DNA of 64,000 nt from Proteobacteria bacterium ST_bin11. GTDB taxonomy: Bacteria; Pseudomonadota; Gammaproteobacteria; Methylococcales; Methylomonadaceae. The position numbers and the translations under genes are program-made. Shown here one piece after another: positions 8,601 to 17,588 of the stretch (the first letter of the stretch is position 1; each line of letters starts with the position of its first letter). Below the pieces are notes generated by a model, which was given only the letters and a program-made list of their open reading frames with translations, was not told the origin of the DNA and made no database searches. The DNA lies in NCBI GenBank assembly GCA_002083615.1, contig MSXO01000037.1:23842-87841 (forward strand), in the 5' to 3' direction.

Positions 8601-10145
8601 TCAAACGTCGCCTTTTTGCGGATGCTGGCGTTGGTCTGGTGTTTGCAGTTTGTTTACTGCATTGATGTAAGCCTTGGCCGAGGCGATCACGATGTCGGTG
8701 TCGGCGCCTGAGCCATTGACAATCCTGCCTGCGTTTTCCAATCGCACCGTTACTTCGCCTTGGGCATCGGTGCCAGTGGTAATGTTGTTTACCGAGTACA
8801 ACGCCAAAGTCGCCCCGGTTTTCACCAAGCTTTCGATGGCTTTCAAACTGGCATCCACCGCCCCGCCGCCTTGGCCGGAGCCGGTCACTTCCTTGCCGTC
8901 AACGCGTATGGTAACGGTAGCATTGGGTACTTCGCCGGTTTCTGAGCAGACTTTTAAGGCTACTAATTTAATGTGTTCGTCTTCGGATTCGAAACCTTGC
9001 TCGGATATCAAGGCCTGTAAGTCTTCGTCGAAAATATCGTGCTTTTTGTCCGCGAGTTGTTTGAAGCGGAAAAACGCATCGTTCAAATCCGCTTCGCTGG
9101 CAAAGTCTACGCCCAATTCTGCCATTCGGGTTTTGAAGGCGTTGCGTCCGGAGTGTTTACCGAGCACCATGCGGTTGGTTGTCCAACCCACATCTTCGGC
9201 ACGCATGATCTCGTAAGTTTCACGATTTTTAAGCACGCCGTCTTGGTGAATCCCGGATTCGTGGGCAAAGGCGTTTGCGCCGACGATGGCTTTGTTGGGC
9301 TGCACCGGAAAACCAGTGATAGATGACACCAGCTTCGAGCAGGTGACAATCTCTCGCGCATCCAGGTCGGTATCGCAACCGAAAAAATCTTGCCGAGTGC
9401 GCACAGCCATCACCACTTCCTCCAAAGAGGCATTGCCGGCACGTTCGCCCAAACCGTTAATCGTACACTCGACTTGACGCGCGCCGTTCATTACCGCCGA
9501 CAAAGAATTCGCAACAGCTAAGCCCAAATCGTTGTGGCAGTGCACGGAGAAAATCGCCTTGTCGGCGTTGGGGATGCGTTTGATCAAATTAGCGATGGTC
9601 GCGCCGAACTGTTGCGGCATGCTGTAGCCCACCGTGTCGGGGATGTTCAGCGTGGTCGCGCCGGCATCGATCACTGCTTCCAAAATTCGGCACAAGAAGT
9701 CTTCTTCTGAACGACCTGCATCTTCCGGTGAGAACTCGACATTATCGGTGTACTGGCGGGCGCGCTTTACTGCGCGAACCGCATATTCGATCACCTGATC
9801 CGGCTGCATATTCAGCTTCTTTTGCATGTGAATCGGTGACGTGGCAATAAAGGTGTGAATGCGCGAGCTTTTCGCACCTTTCAACGCTTCGCCAGCCCGG
9901 TCGATATCTTTATCCAGCGCGCGTGCCAAACCACAAACTGTGCTGTCCTTGATTGCATCGGCCACCGCTTGCACCGCTTCGAAATCGCCTTGGCTGGCTG
10001 CCGGGAAGCCGGCTTCGATTACGTCGACTCTCATGCGCTCTAGGGCGCGAGCAATACGAACTTTTTCATCGCGCGTCATTGATGCGCCGGGACTTTGCTC
10101 GCCATCGCGCAAAGTGGTGTCGAATATGATTAATTTGTCTTTCAT
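8601..10145 (-). CDS. leuA: 2-isopropylmalate synthase
   Basis: The first committed enzyme of leucine synthesis: it condenses acetyl-CoA with 2-oxoisovalerate, the product of the ilv genes further along this strand. The 514-residue length is typical. The N-terminus KLIIFDTTLRDGEQSPGAS is the HMGL/DRE-TIM barrel signature with metal-binding Asp; SVHCHNDLGLAVANSL supplies the two histidine ligands; GLGERAGNASLEE follows. From about residue 390 comes the LeuA dimer domain that binds leucine for feedback inhibition (VTIRVDGKEVTGSGQGGGAVD). The frame is open to 10268, but ATG 10145 follows a clear GGAGTT ribosome-binding site. A sigma-70-like promoter and a possible leucine-rich leader lie upstream. 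Confidence 0.96.
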   Translation of the reverse strand: MKDKLIIFDTTLRDGEQSPGASMTRDEKVRIARALERMRVDVIEAGFPAASQGDFEAVQAVADAIKDSTVCGLARALDKDIDRAGEALKGAKSSRIHTFIATSPIHMQKKLNMQPDQVIEYAVRAVKRARQYTDNVEFSPEDAGRSEEDFLCRILEAVIDAGATTLNIPDTVGYSMPQQFGATIANLIKRIPNADKAIFSVHCHNDLGLAVANSLSAVMNGARQVECTINGLGERAGNASLEEVVMAVRTRQDFFGCDTDLDAREIVTCSKLVSSITGFPVQPNKAIVGANAFAHESGIHQDGVLKNRETYEIMRAEDVGWTTNRMVLGKHSGRNAFKTRMAELGVDFASEADLNDAFFRFKQLADKKHDIFDEDLQALISEQGFESEDEHIKLVALKVCSETGEVPNATVTIRVDGKEVTGSGQGGGAVDASLKAIESLVKTGATLALYSVNNITTGTDAQGEVTVRLENAGRIVNGSGADTDIVIASAKAYINAVNKLQTPDQRQHPQKGDV

Positions 10146-10231
10146 GAGAACTCCGTTCATGAAATGTTCGGCGCTTAGGCCGAGAAAACAGAAAAGGGTT
10201 GTATTGTTTAGGTGAAGATAGAGTGCGCCCC

Positions 10232-10327
10232 TCAGGGCAGCAATCTCAGGGACAGGCCGAACAAGCATCTGCCAATGGCTGGCATGGAATCTAATATTTT
10301 ATAAAAAATGATCGTCTGATTGTTCAT
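10232..10327 (-). promoter_or_regulatory. Possible leucine-rich leader peptide (leuL-like) upstream of leuA
   Basis: Between the promoter and leuA a 31-codon minus-strand frame opens with ATG 10327 (or the internal ATG 10285) and ends in CLFGLSLRLLP-stop. Five leucine codons fall in its last eleven. Leucine codons clustered in a short leader are the hallmark of leu operon attenuation. Against it: no good ribosome-binding site is visible, ATG 10327 sits almost at the predicted transcription start, and no classic U-tailed terminator lies between it and leuA. Only a GGCGC/GCGCC pairing is seen. Confidence 0.25.
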
Positions 10328-10335
10328 GGTCAGAA

Positions 10336-10364
10336 ACTATACTTGAATGCCGAGTGCGGCTCAA
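10336..10364 (-). promoter_or_regulatory. Sigma-70-like promoter of leuA
   Basis: On the minus strand, TTGAGC (10364-10359) and TATAGT (10341-10336) are separated by 17 bases. Both hexamers match the consensus well and the spacing is optimal. It lies about 190 bases before the leuA start codon, leaving room for a regulatory leader. Confidence 0.6.
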
Positions 10365-10428
10365 GCTTATGGTGATGTTGTGGCATATTCGTTGTTCGGT
10401 GATTAGTGTGATCCGCAATATCGACAGG

Positions 10429-11400
10429 CTATTTTTTTTTCTTGGCAAAAAAACTCAATCCACAGCTATAAGCAGCATGCGCTAAAAACTTAAGCTGAAG
10501 AAAAGTCAAACCGTAACGCAAACTGTTCAGCATCGTCTTAAGCGCTAACATGCCTTGGTTTTGATTGATATATTCCCAACTTAAGTCTTGAGCGGACTGA
10601 ATGTAGTTGCGTCTGAGAAGTTTGGCCAGTTCCGGTCTGGTATTCCTGTTAATCAGTTGTCCTTTAATTTCCAGATTGGATAGCGAGTGATCCAGGCGAC
10701 GACGAGGCTGAGATGAGTATCCTTGGCCGGCGCTTCGCTGACGGTACAAGCCCTCAGTCAGTAATCCGCAGCGACCGATTAGCGCAGCGCGCAAGGCCCA
10801 GTCGCAATCCCAAAGAAGACAGTCTTCCTGGTATAAACCGATTCGCTTAAGATGTTCAAGGCTGGTCACCGGACGTTGAAAAGCCATTGGAACCCGTTTT
10901 AGCAGGGCTTTGAAAAGTCGATCTTCGTCGAATTCCAGCAGGGTTTCTGTGATCGGTGTGCCTGCCACATCGGCCAATATTTTGTTCATGGCCTCAGTAT
11001 AGTATTCGTGCGTCCATTTTGAATTTGGGCCAAACCAAGCAACGCCCATGAACAGCGTGCTAATTTGCGGATATATTTGTAGTGTTGAGACAGCACTTTC
11101 TAAGTAACGGCTAGCATAGAGGTCATCATCATCAAGGAAGGCGATATATTTCCCACTGGCAGCTTTGATGCCGGTGTTTTTTGCCGCAGCGCCTCCTCGA
11201 GAATTGACGTGCCGCAGCACTCTGATTTTAGATCCAAATTTTTCTTGAAGTTCTGTCTGATCTACTGGTGGGCTTGAATAATCATCGACGACAATCAACT
11301 CCCAATCGAATAAGGTTTGATCAACTACGCTGCTAATAGCTTCGTGTAAAAGATCGGGGCGATTGTGGGTGGGTATAATGATGGTAACTAAGCAACTCAT
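10429..11400 (-). CDS. Family 2 glycosyltransferase
   Basis: A 323-residue GT-A fold glycosyltransferase that would transfer a sugar from a nucleotide-sugar to a surface polysaccharide or lipid. The start TIIIPTHNRPDLLHEAISSV, then ELIVVDDYSSP, NSRGGAAAKNTGIKAASGKY and IAFLDDDDLY are the classic nucleotide-binding motifs, the last carrying the metal-binding DxD. The C-terminal 120 residues (LYRQRSAGQGYSSQPRRRLD onward) are basic and helical, typical of acceptor-binding parts. It stands alone between leuA and the CHAD gene, with no sugar-synthesis partners, and its lower G+C and long flanking non-coding stretches suggest it is an accessory gene. Acceptor and sugar cannot be deduced. Confidence 0.88.
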   Translation of the reverse strand: MSCLVTIIIPTHNRPDLLHEAISSVVDQTLFDWELIVVDDYSSPPVDQTELQEKFGSKIRVLRHVNSRGGAAAKNTGIKAASGKYIAFLDDDDLYASRYLESAVSTLQIYPQISTLFMGVAWFGPNSKWTHEYYTEAMNKILADVAGTPITETLLEFDEDRLFKALLKRVPMAFQRPVTSLEHLKRIGLYQEDCLLWDCDWALRAALIGRCGLLTEGLYRQRSAGQGYSSQPRRRLDHSLSNLEIKGQLINRNTRPELAKLLRRNYIQSAQDLSWEYINQNQGMLALKTMLNSLRYGLTFLQLKFLAHAAYSCGLSFFAKKKK

Positions 11401-11753
11401 GGTTTGATTGGTCGAGTTAAGTATTTTTTAAGTTCAATAACGAGAAGTACTATAGACCAGCTTAGCCGCTCAGCAGATAGATAAATACTTATTTTGAAAA
11501 TTCTGTTAATGCAGATTCCCATTTAGTAAAGTGGGTCACCCGTTTTGGGCGGTCATATACTCCCAAGTTTGCTAAAGTCACAATAACGTCGATTCTGCAT
11601 TGAAATCCAGTCTGTAAGCCACAGGATTGATCGATCAATATATTCAAAAATTTGATTACGTTTCAATCAATATATCACTAGCCTGCCACTACCTATTCAT
11701 TTGAGATTAAACTAAACATTCAACTAGCCGGATTTAAAGCTGACATTCTGCAT
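11401..11753. other. 353-base A+T-rich intergenic stretch
   Basis: Lies between the glycosyltransferase and CHAD genes. It holds no open frame, RNA gene or hairpin that I can support. Short direct words such as 'ttcaatcaatatatc' and 'gatcaatatattc' recur around 11625-11670, which may be chance in A+T-rich sequence. Confidence 0.4.
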
Positions 11754-12575
11754 TTATTCGTGTTCTTGCTGAAGGTGCAAAACCTCAGCAGAGCAATTCA
11801 TGAATGCGCCGATTAAATCTTGCTGTTGTTTCCGATAATAAAGTTCTATTTCTTCAGGTATTTGATACTCAAAAAAAAGCGTCAGTGCTTGCAGCATAAC
11901 CACCGAGTTCTGAATAATGCCCATAGAGGTTAAATGGCTTTTCAGCTTGCTCGAGTCTATTTTCGCCAAGGCTAAATCTAGAGATTCTATAGCCAATAAG
12001 GTGTAGCGCAGTTTCTTAACGGCGATGCGCAGATGGTGAATACTCTCAGGGTTGGCTGGATCCAATGCTTCATAGCGATTGATGACCGTACCGTATATGT
12101 CATCAATAGCCTTGGGCAATGCCTGCGTTAGATCGGTGTGGGTTGTTTGAGTTTTGAAGTGCTTGGCTGCTTTTTTGAGTTTTCGCCGCAATTTGGGTTG
12201 ATACAAACCGGTAATAAAACACTGATTTTCCGATAGCAAGCTCTGCTCGCAACGATGCATCTGGGCTAAAAATGGCTCCAATTCAGGGAGTATAGGCAGG
12301 GTCTTGGCTGCTTCGAACAGCATGACTTGAGTGTCGCGCAATTGGTCGAAACCGTCGAGTTGCTTTTTCAGGGATTTGCGGATTATCAGCAGGATGGCCT
12401 GCGGCGCCAGGGTATGCAGTAACTCGATAAGGGCCAACAACCGCCGGGTACTGACACGTAATTCGTGGACGTTATCTTCATTGGCAGTTTGGCGGCAGGC
12501 TTTCAAGCGTTTGCGATATTGGCGCCAGTGCTTTTCCAGCGCATCTAACAGTGGCTTGCCGCCAATATTATGCAT
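11754..12575 (-). CDS. CHAD domain protein (polyphosphate-associated)
   Basis: A 273-residue all-helical protein. CHAD domains carry conserved histidines and many basic residues, and bind inorganic polyphosphate. Seen here: VHELRVSTRRLLALIELLHT near residue 35 and its internal repeat IHHLRIAVKKLRYTLLAIES near residue 180, the two duplicated H-x-x-R cores. Lysine-rich KLRRKLKKAAKHFK lies between them. It stands alone, without the CYTH triphosphatase domain often fused or adjacent to CHAD. pssA ends 3 bases upstream of its start, so the two are probably transcribed together. Domain call is firm; the physiological role is not. Confidence 0.87.
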   Translation of the reverse strand: MHNIGGKPLLDALEKHWRQYRKRLKACRQTANEDNVHELRVSTRRLLALIELLHTLAPQAILLIIRKSLKKQLDGFDQLRDTQVMLFEAAKTLPILPELEPFLAQMHRCEQSLLSENQCFITGLYQPKLRRKLKKAAKHFKTQTTHTDLTQALPKAIDDIYGTVINRYEALDPANPESIHHLRIAVKKLRYTLLAIESLDLALAKIDSSKLKSHLTSMGIIQNSVVMLQALTLFFEYQIPEEIELYYRKQQQDLIGAFMNCSAEVLHLQQEHE

Positions 12576-12578
12576 CAG

Positions 12579-13319
12579 CTAACTTTTGCGACTTTGTAGC
12601 TTACGCTTACGCAAAACCAAGGTAACGATGGGGCCTGATACCGCGTAGCCAACCGATAACAAAAAAAGCATGCGCTGTGGTTGCGCTAAAACGAAACTAA
12701 TCACCAGCATGGCAATGATGGCCACTATGAACGGCACTTTGTTTTTGAAATCGATTTCTTTAAAACTGGAATAGCGAAAATTGCTGACCATCAGTAAGCC
12801 GGTGCTAATTGTTGTCAGCAGCACTAAATATTTGATGTTTTCGACGTTGTACTCGTTTTCCACGCAGAACCACAATCCGCCCGCCAGAATAGCCGCCGCC
12901 GCCGGACTGGGCAGACCTTGAAAATAACGTTTATCCGCCACTTCCACCTGCGTATTAAAGCGCGCCAAGCGCAGAGCACCGCCAGCCATGTGCACAAACG
13001 CAGCGAATAGACCGGCTTGGCCCATGCTGGACAGGGTCCAAAGGTACATCACAATCGCCGGTGCGGCGCCAAACGAGACCATGTCGGACAAACTATCGTA
13101 CTGCACGCCGAATTCGCTTTGAGTGTTGGTTAGTCGGGCAACCCTACCGTCTAGACCGTCCAGCACCATGGCGATGAACATGGAGATTGCTGCAGTTTCG
13201 AATCGGCCGTTAATCGCTGACGTGATCGCATAAAACCCGGCAAACATAGCCCCCGTGGTAAACAGATTGGGCAGTAAGTAAATGCCACGATGACGCGTAA
13301 GCGGTTGCTTCTTGATCAT
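12579..13319 (-). CDS. pssA: CDP-diacylglycerol-serine O-phosphatidyltransferase
   Basis: Makes phosphatidylserine from CDP-diacylglycerol and serine in the inner membrane, the step leading to phosphatidylethanolamine. The CDP-alcohol phosphotransferase signature is complete: DGLDGRVARLTNTQSEFGVQ followed by YDSLSD, that is D-G-x2-A-R-x8-G-x3-D-x3-D. The 246 residues include six or more hydrophobic segments (NLFTTGAMFAGFYAITSA; IAMLVISFVLAQPQRMLFLL), matching the membrane-embedded Bacillus-type enzyme rather than the larger peripheral E. coli PssA. It lies on the same strand as ilvBHC and leuA; ilvBHC-pssA-leuA is a recurrent gene order in gammaproteobacteria, here loosened by other genes. 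Confidence 0.93.
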   Translation of the reverse strand: MIKKQPLTRHRGIYLLPNLFTTGAMFAGFYAITSAINGRFETAAISMFIAMVLDGLDGRVARLTNTQSEFGVQYDSLSDMVSFGAAPAIVMYLWTLSSMGQAGLFAAFVHMAGGALRLARFNTQVEVADKRYFQGLPSPAAAAILAGGLWFCVENEYNVENIKYLVLLTTISTGLLMVSNFRYSSFKEIDFKNKVPFIVAIIAMLVISFVLAQPQRMLFLLSVGYAVSGPIVTLVLRKRKLQSRKS

Positions 13320-13403
13320 AATGTCTCTACAAAGGTTGAAAAGTTGGCGGCATTGTACATGCTGAATATGACAGCTGCTTAACTAAATACCGGGCAATTG
13401 GTT

Positions 13404-14186
13404 TCAAAATTTCCACAAAAGTACGACCTGTGGCACGGAGTCACGCAAGCCCTTAATGCCGTATTTGTTGTGCCAGTATTGGTATTCGATACCCAGGTAC
13501 AGATGGTCACTATTGCCCCATAAGTCGCCAATGTCCAGTCTTAACTGCGGCTGTGCCAAGGCTTGACGGGCGGCGCGATCGCCTTTCTTACCGATAAAGT
13601 CGGCGAAACCTTCAAAACTCCATTTGCTGCCGGCGATTTCAAACGGCAACTGCCACACCGGCGTAATTTGCCAGGAGGTGCCGATGTCGTCAGGTTCGGT
13701 GACTCGTTGCCGCAGAAAATCGACATTGAAATAAGCAAAGCCCGGAAGATCGAAATCCACGGATACCCCATAAAGCCAGGCTCGGAAACCACTTTGGCCG
13801 CTGTTCAGGTTTTCCCCGAGATTGACGCCGCCGGTTATGCCAAGGTCTTTGATTAAACCCAATGCCAAATCCAGACCGCTGATTTTGCTGAGGCTAAACG
13901 TACTATAAACCTCACCGTACAGGTTGGTTTGCGCTGGCTGGCCGGACTCGGTAAACAGCGTATCCATAAAGAAAAAATTGCGACCATACGTCCAGCCGTG
14001 GGCATGGGTTAGGGTAATGATCGACTGGCTAACGTTCTCTGGATTGAAAGGTTCGGTGTAATTGCTGCCATGGAGATATTGAATCTCGCTGTTGCTCCAT
14101 TGTAAAAACTCAGCAGAGCACTTGGGTGCCAAGGTCGCGGTTATGAGCCCGAGACAAAGCCGGATTAAGCGATAGGTATCGGGCAT
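13404..14186 (-). CDS. Tsx-like outer-membrane channel protein
   Basis: About 260 residues with a signal peptide (LCLGLITATLAPKCSAEF) followed by alternating amphipathic strands rich in Tyr, Trp and Phe. It ends in VPQVVLLWKF, a C-terminal aromatic strand that is the outer-membrane beta-barrel signal. The order WSNSEIQYLHG at the start, HAHGWTYGRNFFFMDTLF, and GIEYQYWHNKYGIKG near the end resemble the nucleoside-specific Tsx/DUF5020 barrel family. ATG 14186 is preferred to the upstream TTG 14198. The barrel nature is well supported; nucleoside transport is known for Tsx and only inferred here. It is separated from ilvC by a terminator, so it has its own promoter or depends on read-through. 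Confidence 0.72.
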   Translation of the reverse strand: MPDTYRLIRLCLGLITATLAPKCSAEFLQWSNSEIQYLHGSNYTEPFNPENVSQSIITLTHAHGWTYGRNFFFMDTLFTESGQPAQTNLYGEVYSTFSLSKISGLDLALGLIKDLGITGGVNLGENLNSGQSGFRAWLYGVSVDFDLPGFAYFNVDFLRQRVTEPDDIGTSWQITPVWQLPFEIAGSKWSFEGFADFIGKKGDRAARQALAQPQLRLDIGDLWGNSDHLYLGIEYQYWHNKYGIKGLRDSVPQVVLLWKF

Positions 14187-14203
14187 TGGGTAAACCAAGA
14201 GGC

Positions 14204-14233
14204 AAAAAAAAGCCCATCGTGAAGATGGGCTTT
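14204..14233 (-). terminator. Rho-independent terminator of the ilvBHC operon
   Basis: Stem AAAGCCCATC / GATGGGCTTT around a GTGAA loop. On the minus strand the stem is followed by a run of seven T (plus-strand A run 14204-14210). It lies 17 bases past the ilvC stop. Confidence 0.85.
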
Positions 14234-14250
14234 AATCCTAGCCGATAAGC

Positions 14251-15267
14251 TTAGTTTTTGCTTTTATCGACGATTTGGTTAGCTTTGATCCAAGGCATCA
14301 TGCCCCGCAATTTCGCGCCAACGACTTCGATAGGATGCTCGGCATTCAGACGGCGGCGTGCAGTCATCTCAGGGTAGCCGGTTTGGCCTTCCAGGATAAA
14401 TTGTTTAGCGTATTTGCCTTGTTGAATGTCTTCCAGGGCTTGTTTCATTGCCCAACGGCTTTCTTCGTTGATCACTTTCGGGCCGGTGACGTATTCGCCA
14501 TATTCCGCGTTGTTAGAGATCGAGTAGTTCATGTTGGCGATGCCACCTTCGTACATCAAGTCCACGATCAATTTCAATTCGTGCAAGCACTCGAAATAGG
14601 CCATTTCAGGTGGGTAGCCCGCTTCGGTCAGGGTCTCAAAACCGGCTTTTACCAGTTCCACCGCGCCACCGCACAATACCGCTTGTTCGCCGAATAAATC
14701 GGTTTCGGTTTCGTCACGGAAAGTAGTTTCGATGATGCCAGAGCGGCCGCCGCCAATGGCTGATGCATAAGATAAGCAGATGGCTTTGGCCATGCCGGAC
14801 GCATCTTGGTGAATCGCGATCAAATCAGGAATACCGCCGCCTTTGACGAACTCTGAACGCACAGTGTGGCCTGGCGCTTTTGGGGCGATCATGATCACGT
14901 CCAGGTCCTTGCGGGGCACGACTTGGTTATACAAAATCGCGAAGCCGTGCGCGAATGCCAAAGCAGCGCCTTGTTTGATGTTGGGCTCGATTTCTTCTTT
15001 GTATAACTTGGATTGAAACTCGTCTGGGGTCAGGATCATAACTACGTCGGCGCCGGCGATGGCTTCCGGAACGTCTTTTACGGTCAAGCCGCTGGCTTGG
15101 GCTTTGGCGACTGACGCTGAGCTGGCGCGCAAGCCGACGACGACGTCAACGCCTGAGTCTTTCAGATTGTTGGCGTGCGCGTGGCCTTGTGAGCCGTAGC
15201 CGATAATCGCTACTTTTTTGGCTCTAATAACAGAAAGGTCGGCGTCTTTATCGTAATAAACTTGCAT
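14251..15267 (-). CDS. ilvC: Ketol-acid reductoisomerase (class I)
   Basis: Converts acetolactate and acetohydroxybutyrate into the dihydroxy acids of valine and isoleucine synthesis, using NADPH and magnesium. The 338-residue length is that of the short class I enzyme, not the long E. coli form. The Rossmann fold begins KKVAIIGYGSQGHAHANNLK, with VVGLRASSASVAKA as the cofactor-selecting loop. The metal-binding part has ETFRDETETDLFGEQAVLCG, with Asp and Glu ligands, and later HELKLIVDLMYEGGI. It is the last gene of ilvBHC, 32 bases after ilvH, and is followed by a terminator. Confidence 0.97.
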   Translation of the reverse strand: MQVYYDKDADLSVIRAKKVAIIGYGSQGHAHANNLKDSGVDVVVGLRASSASVAKAQASGLTVKDVPEAIAGADVVMILTPDEFQSKLYKEEIEPNIKQGAALAFAHGFAILYNQVVPRKDLDVIMIAPKAPGHTVRSEFVKGGGIPDLIAIHQDASGMAKAICLSYASAIGGGRSGIIETTFRDETETDLFGEQAVLCGGAVELVKAGFETLTEAGYPPEMAYFECLHELKLIVDLMYEGGIANMNYSISNNAEYGEYVTGPKVINEESRWAMKQALEDIQQGKYAKQFILEGQTGYPEMTARRRLNAEHPIEVVGAKLRGMMPWIKANQIVDKSKN

Positions 15268-15299
15268 AGGTTTTCTCGTTGCTGGGTAAATAATAAATG

Positions 15300-15791
15300 T
15301 TACAGATGTAAGCCTTTTTCGCCACGGGAGATGCCGGTCGGGCCGGAACGCACCACTTCTATGATGCTGCCTTCTTCAAAGCCATGGACAAAGGCGTCTA
15401 GTTTGCTGGATTGACCGGTCATTTCCACCACATAACTGTTGGCGGTAACGTCGATGATTTTGCCGCGGAAGATGTCGACCATGCGCTTTACTTCCTCGCG
15501 CGTGTCATGGCTGGTTTTGATTTTTACCAGCATCAACTCGCGTTCGATGTGCGCAGATTCCGCCAAATCGATCAACTTCACCACGTCTATTAACTTGTTT
15601 AGTTGCTTGGTGATTTGTTCGATGATTTCGTCGCTGCCGCTGGTGACCAATGTCATCCGCGACAGACTTGGGTCTTCGGTCGGCGCCACAGTCAAGGACT
15701 CAATGTTATAGCCGCGCGCGGAAAACAAGCCCGCCACGCGCGACAAGGCGCCGGATTCGTTTTCGATCAGGATAGAAATTATGTGCCTCAT
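15300..15791 (-). CDS. ilvH: Acetolactate synthase small (regulatory) subunit
   Basis: A 163-residue regulatory subunit that activates the large subunit and gives it valine feedback sensitivity. The N-terminal ACT domain MRHIISILIENESGALSRVA and FSARGYNIESLTVAPTEDPS is textbook for IlvH; the C-terminal ACT-like half runs from IKTSHDTREEVKRMVDIFRG. Its ATG overlaps the ilvB stop codon by one base (TAATG), indicating translational coupling and equal subunit production. Confidence 0.97.
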   Translation of the reverse strand: MRHIISILIENESGALSRVAGLFSARGYNIESLTVAPTEDPSLSRMTLVTSGSDEIIEQITKQLNKLIDVVKLIDLAESAHIERELMLVKIKTSHDTREEVKRMVDIFRGKIIDVTANSYVVEMTGQSSKLDAFVHGFEEGSIIEVVRSGPTGISRGEKGLHL

Positions 15792-17527
15792 TATGACAAC
15801 TCCCTGTCTACCGGGGTGCCGGGTGCGACGCGCAATTTCATGTCGTGGTGGCCTTTGCCTGCTTCTATCATGGGGTAAACGTTTTCGGTACGGTCGGTGA
15901 TGAAATCCAGGAAGACGGTTCTATCTTTTAAGGCAAATGCTTCTTCCAGAGCGCCGCGCACATCTTCCGGCTTTTCGATCAGCATGCCGACATGGCCGTA
16001 CGCCTCAGCCAGTTTGACGAAGTCGGGGATGGTGTCCATATAAGACTGCGAATAGCGGCTTTCGTAAGAAAACTCCTGCCACTGCCGCACCATACCCATG
16101 TAACGGTTGTTCAGGTTAATAATTTTTACCGGTGCATGGTATTGCAAGGCGGTAGACAGTTCCTGAATACACATTTGGATGCTGGCTTCGCCAGTAATAC
16201 AGGCAACATGGGATTCAGGGAAGGCCAGTTTTACCCCGATCGCAGCTGGTAAACCAAAGCCCATGGTGCCTAAACCACCGGAGTTGATCCAGCGCCGTGG
16301 CTTATCGAAGTGATAATACTGGGCTGCATACATTTGGTGTTGACCTACATCCGATGTGACATAAGCTTGGCCATGAGTGACCTGATACAACTGCTCCACC
16401 ACATATTGCGGTTTGATTACTGCGCTGCTGCGGTCGTATTCCAGGCAATGCACATCTCGCCAGCTTTGAATTAGCTGCCACCAGGACTCCAATGCTGCCT
16501 TGGATGGCTTGATTTTACTGTCTTTGATCAGTTCTATCATCAGCTCCAGCACAGGCTTGACTTCGCCGACGATGGGGACATCGACCTTAACGGTTTTGGA
16601 TATTGAGGCCGGATCGACGTCGATATGGATGATTTTCGCGTAAGGACAAAACTCGGCTAGTTTACCGGTGACCCGATCATCGAAGCGAGCGCCAACGGCC
16701 AGAATCACATCGGCTTCGTGCATGCCCATGTTGGCTTCGTAGGTGCCGTGCATGCCGAGCATGCCGACAAACAGTTTATCAGTGGCTGGATAACCGCCCA
16801 AACCCATTAAGGTATTGGTAATCGGATAGCCGAGCAATTGAGTTAACTCCGTCAGTTCCTTATGCGCTTCACCCAGAATCACGCCGCCGCCCGAATAAAT
16901 CATCGGTCGCTGCGCGGTTACCAGCATCTCCACCGCCCGCTTGATCTGGCCTTTATGACCTGTGACTACCGGGTTGTAAGAGCGCATGCTGATTTTTTTC
17001 GGGTATTTGTAAGGTACCTTGATCTTCGGGTCGGTCATGTCCTTAGGCACGTCGACCAACACCGGGCCAGGACGCCCTGTGGTCGCCACGTAAAAGGCTT
17101 TTTTCATGGTCTCGGCCAGGTCGTTGACGTCTTTGACCAGGAAGTTGTGCTTCACGCAGGGTCGGGTGATCCCCACCGTATCGACTTCCTGAAACGCATC
17201 GCTGCCTATGACCGGCGACGGTACTTGTCCCGAGATAATCACCATCGGGATCGAATCCATATAGGCTGTGGCAATACCGGTGACGGCATTGGTTGCGCCT
17301 GGCCCCGAGGTGACCAGCACCACCCCTGGTTTGCCCGTCGCACGGGCATAAGCGTCGGCCGCGTGGGCTGCCGCTTGCTCGTGTCTGACCAGGATATGTT
17401 TCACTTCGTCTTGATGGAAAATGGCATCATAGATGTGCAAGACAGAGCCACCCGGATAGCCAAATACAAATTCGACACCTTCATCTTTAAGACATTGGAC
17501 AATAATATGTCCGCCACTGAGTTCCAA
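15791..17527 (-). CDS. ilvB: Acetolactate synthase large (catalytic) subunit
   Basis: A 578-residue thiamine-diphosphate enzyme joining two pyruvates, or pyruvate and 2-oxobutyrate, at the entry of branched-chain amino acid synthesis. Seen: GYPGGSVLHIYDAIF and HEQAAAHAADAYARATGKPG with the catalytic glutamate that activates the cofactor; VTSGPGATNAVTGIATAYMD; and the diphosphate-binding ACITGEASIQMCIQELSTAL, with the later NLNNRYMGMVRQWQEF. That block usually begins GDGS; here it is GEAS, so the metal-ligand Asp of the G-D-G motif reads Glu. The start codon is TTG 17527, supported by GAGGA seven bases upstream; no ATG lies nearby. It is the first gene of the operon. The symbol ilvI would be equally valid. 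Confidence 0.95.
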   Translation of the reverse strand: MELSGGHIIVQCLKDEGVEFVFGYPGGSVLHIYDAIFHQDEVKHILVRHEQAAAHAADAYARATGKPGVVLVTSGPGATNAVTGIATAYMDSIPMVIISGQVPSPVIGSDAFQEVDTVGITRPCVKHNFLVKDVNDLAETMKKAFYVATTGRPGPVLVDVPKDMTDPKIKVPYKYPKKISMRSYNPVVTGHKGQIKRAVEMLVTAQRPMIYSGGGVILGEAHKELTELTQLLGYPITNTLMGLGGYPATDKLFVGMLGMHGTYEANMGMHEADVILAVGARFDDRVTGKLAEFCPYAKIIHIDVDPASISKTVKVDVPIVGEVKPVLELMIELIKDSKIKPSKAALESWWQLIQSWRDVHCLEYDRSSAVIKPQYVVEQLYQVTHGQAYVTSDVGQHQMYAAQYYHFDKPRRWINSGGLGTMGFGLPAAIGVKLAFPESHVACITGEASIQMCIQELSTALQYHAPVKIINLNNRYMGMVRQWQEFSYESRYSQSYMDTIPDFVKLAEAYGHVGMLIEKPEDVRGALEEAFALKDRTVFLDFITDRTENVYPMIEAGKGHHDMKLRVAPGTPVDRELS

Positions 17528-17588
17528 TTTTACGTCCTCAAAAAACTAATCGATCGGGGAAATGCAGATTTTACAAAAAAGGTTGGAT

